Origin: an uncultured Paraprevotella sp.
GTDB taxonomy: Bacteria > Bacteroidota > Bacteroidia > Bacteroidales > Bacteroidaceae
Assembly (NCBI GenBank): GCA_900766785.1
Contig: CAAFWT010000143.1
Location: 1-9,001 of the forward strand
Direction of reading: 5' to 3'
DNA length: 9,001 bases
Shown here one piece after another: positions 6,751 through 9,001 of the stretch. The translations under genes and the position numbers were made by a program. Positions within the stretch are counted from its first letter, which is position 1; each line of letters begins with the position of its first letter. The notes beneath the pieces are model-generated. The model saw nothing but the letters and a program-made list of their open reading frames with translations. It was not told the DNA's origin and ran no database searches.

Positions 6751-7197
6751 TCACATTCCGCAGATGATATTTCTTATCCAGATGGCAAGCTCCACCAGGA
6801 GCAGGGGGATAAAGCATGCCCTCCACCCCATGATGCGTATCATTCGCTTAAAGAGTATGTACATGCGGAACTTGCGGGTGAGGATGTCATACAGCAGGAT
6901 CATGGGGTATATGACCAAATAACTTACGGCAAGCAGTACGTTAGGATTCATCTTAATTGCATCTGCCACATGTCCATGAATCCACAGTATGCACGCTCTG
7001 CTTGTTCCACATCCGGGGCAAGGGATATGATAGAACATCTTGGAGGGACACACACTGATGTGCGTATGTCCCTCCATGGTGCTCCATAGCCATAAGCAGA
7101 TAATGACGTATGCAGCGAATGAGATTATCTCAAACTGATAATCTTTAGTATGACAGGAATCTGTGCAACTTTTCAAGGTTGTAATCTCTGGTTGCAC
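6751..7197 (-). CDS. DUF2752 membrane protein
   Basis: 148 residues from a GTG at 7197. The family signature is clear: CPSKMFYHIPCPGCGTSRA (50-68), with the CPGCG pair Cys60/Cys63, then HGHVADAIKMNPNVLL (75-90). Membrane segments lie at ~22-39, ~86-105 and ~126-142. DUF2752 has no established function; the cysteine pair suggests metal or thiol chemistry at the membrane, which is only inference. The proposed start overlaps the end of the TM2-domain gene by 53 nt. A TTG at 7176 is another candidate, and no ATG lies before the first membrane segment, so the start is uncertain. The overlap implies translational coupling with the TM2 gene, a pairing I recall as frequent in Bacteroidetes. Confidence 0.8.
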   Translation of the reverse strand: MQPEITTLKSCTDSCHTKDYQFEIISFAAYVIICLWLWSTMEGHTHISVCPSKMFYHIPCPGCGTSRACILWIHGHVADAIKMNPNVLLAVSYLVIYPMILLYDILTRKFRMYILFKRMIRIMGWRACFIPLLLVELAIWIRNIICGM

Positions 7198-7486
7198 CGA
7201 TTATCAGAAACCAGTCAACGATTGCCCAGATACCTAAACCGCCGCAGGTAATGAACTTCAGAATGCCCATACCTGTTTGTCCGAGATAGAATCGGTCAAC
7301 ACCAAAACCTCCCACCATCAACGAGAGCACAAGTGCCATGGTAGGGTCTTTCAGTTGTAGGGTATAGAGGATGCCTGCTTTGCTGTCGTCCAGATTGGCA
7401 AGATGTTCTCGGATGAAGAACATACGCTCCTCTGGGAATTTGTTGGCATTTGACATGAGAAACATGTCCACTTTTTGTTGGTCCAT
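7145..7486 (-). CDS. TM2 domain-containing membrane protein
   Basis: 113 residues. The N-terminal ~65 residues are soluble and charged (MDQQKVDMFLMSNANKFPEE...). The TM2 domain follows: two hydrophobic helices around the motif GGFGVDRFYLGQTGMGILK (59-77) and ITCGGLGIWAIVDWFLIIGA (79-98), including the typical G-x-D-RFYLG turn and the W-x-x-D-W-F second helix. TM2 proteins are small two-helix membrane proteins of unknown molecular function. ATG at 7486 is chosen; a -7 promoter box lies 58 nt upstream. First gene of a two-gene operon with the DUF2752 gene. Confidence 0.87.
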   Translation of the reverse strand: MDQQKVDMFLMSNANKFPEERMFFIREHLANLDDSKAGILYTLQLKDPTMALVLSLMVGGFGVDRFYLGQTGMGILKFITCGGLGIWAIVDWFLIIGATRDYNLEKLHRFLSY

Positions 7487-7544
7487 TGTCTTGATGTGAT
7501 ATGTTTTACTTCTTTTGGTTTGACGTGATTCCTTGTAGATTATG

Positions 7545-7552
7545 CAAATGTA
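7545..7552 (-). promoter_or_regulatory. Bacteroidetes-type -7 box for the TM2-DUF2752 operon
   Basis: Minus strand TACATTTGCATAAT matches TAnnTTTG(CA), 58 nt upstream of the TM2 ATG. The core is nearly the same as that at 4786 (TACATTTGCATCAT). No clear -33 element is seen. Confidence 0.55.
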
Positions 7553-7621
7553 TGATTTTTTGAAATGATAATCACCATATATAGTGGAAAAATAATATGT
7601 TGGGCCAGAAGAAATGCTCTC

Positions 7622-9001
7622 TTATTCGCTGATATGAACATTGGTGACGCGTTCCAGGAGGAATCTGTCTTTGTTGGGGTGGAAGGCGGGGAAGGAGCGA
7701 TTCGTTCGGATGGTGTTGTTCTTAAACCAAAGGCCGTCCACAGATTTTGCGTACAGAATGGGCTTGTCAAAAGTGTCAAACTCGTTGTCTTCTATCACTA
7801 TGCCTTTTCCATTGCCTCCGTGGAAGAATCCCTCTTGGCCTCTAAGGTTGGGGATTTCGGGGTATATGGATATGATGGCACTGGTGAACTGATATTGGCT
7901 GGTGAGTGCATTGACAAACCGATTGCGTCTGATGGTTACATCGCGGCATGCACCTGTCTCATACCATCCATTGCAGTCGCCGCACAGCAGAATGGCGGTT
8001 CCTGAGGTGTGATCGAAGAAGTTATCCTCCACTATGACGGGCTTGGGAGTGCTGAACAGGGCACCACGAGCTCTGTTGTTTCGGATGGTGTTACGTGCAA
8101 ACAGGACTTCAGGTGCCCAACTGAGATTCTCCACACCGTATCCTTCTTCTGCTTTTACTCTCTGGGGAATCTCCTTGTCAAGCGTAATGATGAACTCCCT
8201 GGCTCCGTCCGTCGTCTCTTTGTCGTATGGCTTGATGTCGGTAATGGTAAGGGTGTCGGGAAGGATGTCCATGGTGTTCGAACGAATAAACTGCACTTGG
8301 TCTCCCTTTCTTCCCCATTCAAAACCCCACGACTGGTCATGCATGTATCGTCCGATGACGGTGTGGTTGTCCATGCGCTTCATGATACGCAGATAGGTGC
8401 CGTGTACGTTGATGGCATCGTCCATCATTCCTTCGTAGAGACCGTCCTGTGAGATGATCTTCCCCTTGCATCCCGAGAAGTGGGTGGCATCGGCTTGAGT
8501 GGTGAAGAATCGTGGGTCGTCCACACCTTTCAGGCAAACACCGAATCCTGTCAGGGTGATGTCCTCGCAGAGCTGTGCCAGCAGTCCCATCCCTTCTGCA
8601 TAATGAACCTTCACATGCTCTATACAGGTGTTTGTATCATGACTCATGAAGATGGCTGGAGCGGGCCGTTCCCATGAGCGCAACACCATGATGCTGCCTG
8701 CCTTGAGACGGTTGTCTTTCCAGTGTGGGGCTCTTATCAGGCCAGGCTTCTCTTCTGTTACCTCGTTGATGTTGCAGCGTGTATCACCCGTGTTGTACAT
8801 CACATGGCGTGTGTCACCGTCAAAGGGGATCCCGAATGAGTATTTCATCTCCCATCCCTCCCCGCAGTTGATGAACTCTCCTTTAACAACCTTGTAGTCT
8901 ACCCATGGGGCGGGCTGGAACAGGATACCTTTCTCTGGATTGTTCTCCACCACCTTCACTTGGGCTATATGAGGATGTTCAAAGTCGATGCTGAGGTTCT
9001 G
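7622..9001 (-). CDS. GH110 alpha-1,3-galactosidase (partial, N-terminus beyond right edge)
   Basis: 459 residues of open frame reach the window edge (first visible codons QNLSIDFEHPHIAQV); the GTG at 8957-8959 is not the real start. Full-length GH110 enzymes are about 600 residues, so roughly 140 are missing. Signature segments as in Bacteroides GlaA/GlaB: TGFGVCLKGVDDPRFFTTQA, then QADATHFSGCKGKI, then MMDDAINVHGTYL, whose Asp pair lies in the acidic active-site region, then right-handed beta-helix turns (RNTIRNNRARG, VEDNFFDHTSGTAILL, TIRRNRFVN, IEDNEFDTF). The family releases terminal alpha-1,3-linked galactose from blood group B and linear alpha-Gal glycans; it is usually periplasmic or surface-located, but the signal peptide is off the window. 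The GlaA versus GlaB type cannot be settled from the sequence read here. It lies 135 bp upstream of the TM2 gene in the same direction, and I see no strong terminator between them. Confidence 0.88.
   Translation of the reverse strand, partial: QNLSIDFEHPHIAQVKVVENNPEKGILFQPAPWVDYKVVKGEFINCGEGWEMKYSFGIPFDGDTRHVMYNTGDTRCNINEVTEEKPGLIRAPHWKDNRLKAGSIMVLRSWERPAPAIFMSHDTNTCIEHVKVHYAEGMGLLAQLCEDITLTGFGVCLKGVDDPRFFTTQADATHFSGCKGKIISQDGLYEGMMDDAINVHGTYLRIMKRMDNHTVIGRYMHDQSWGFEWGRKGDQVQFIRSNTMDILPDTLTITDIKPYDKETTDGAREFIITLDKEIPQRVKAEEGYGVENLSWAPEVLFARNTIRNNRARGALFSTPKPVIVEDNFFDHTSGTAILLCGDCNGWYETGACRDVTIRRNRFVNALTSQYQFTSAIISIYPEIPNLRGQEGFFHGGNGKGIVIEDNEFDTFDKPILYAKSVDGLWFKNNTIRTNRSFPAFHPNKDRFLLERVTNVHISE

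Noticed and set aside
6652..7089. 145-codon plus-strand frame after guaD
   Set aside because: It overlaps the end of guaD and runs antisense to DUF2752, which has a clear family signature.
7561..7621. Possible terminator after the GH110 gene (CCACTATATATGGTG region)
   Set aside because: The stem is very short and AT-rich with no following T-tract on the minus strand; not supportable.
7565..8005. 146-codon and neighbouring plus-strand frames (7565-8452)
   Set aside because: Antisense to the GH110 coding sequence, which is continuous and family-matched.

Overview
The window looks like a host-associated member of the Bacteroidales (Prevotella/Bacteroides-like). Evidence: two secreted proteins carry C-terminal sorting tails of the type IX secretion system (T9SS), one gene encodes a gingipain-family (C25) peptidase, three start regions have the Bacteroidetes -7 promoter box TAnnTTTG, and a GH110 alpha-galactosidase of the Bacteroides GlaA/GlaB kind sits at the right edge. 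The genetic code is standard: four intact reading-frame ends use TGA.

Region 1 (1-284): an mscS 3'-part fragment runs off the left edge. It is an in-frame copy of part of the intact mscS at 5028-5894, and its outermost 98 bp match that gene perfectly. Next come a GC-rich hairpin and a good rho-independent terminator for the minus-strand operon.

Region 2 (285-4800, all minus strand): a tight three-gene exported-protein operon with its own promoter near 4786. In transcription order it has (a) a secreted tail-fibre/S74-like surface protein with a T9SS sorting domain, broken by one in-frame TGA; (b) a C25 cysteine peptidase with the His/Cys dyad but no recognisable T9SS tail; (c) an unrecognised secreted protein with a short T9SS-like tail. 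This operon lies between the two mscS copies.

Region 3 (4800-6158): intact mscS (minus strand) with its own terminator and promoter, then a 264-bp intergenic stretch upstream of guaD. Apart from the mscS promoter and a palindrome, I see nothing firm in that stretch.

Region 4 (6159-7621): a guanine-deaminase-like gene on the plus strand faces a TM2-domain/DUF2752 membrane-protein pair on the minus strand.

Region 5 (7622-9001): the C-terminal ~459 residues of a GH110 alpha-1,3-galactosidase, cut off at the right edge.

The genes do not form one pathway. The coherent unit is the T9SS operon. The duplicated mscS segment around it suggests how the operon may have arrived or could be lost. No tRNA, rRNA, CRISPR array, transposase or integrase was seen.
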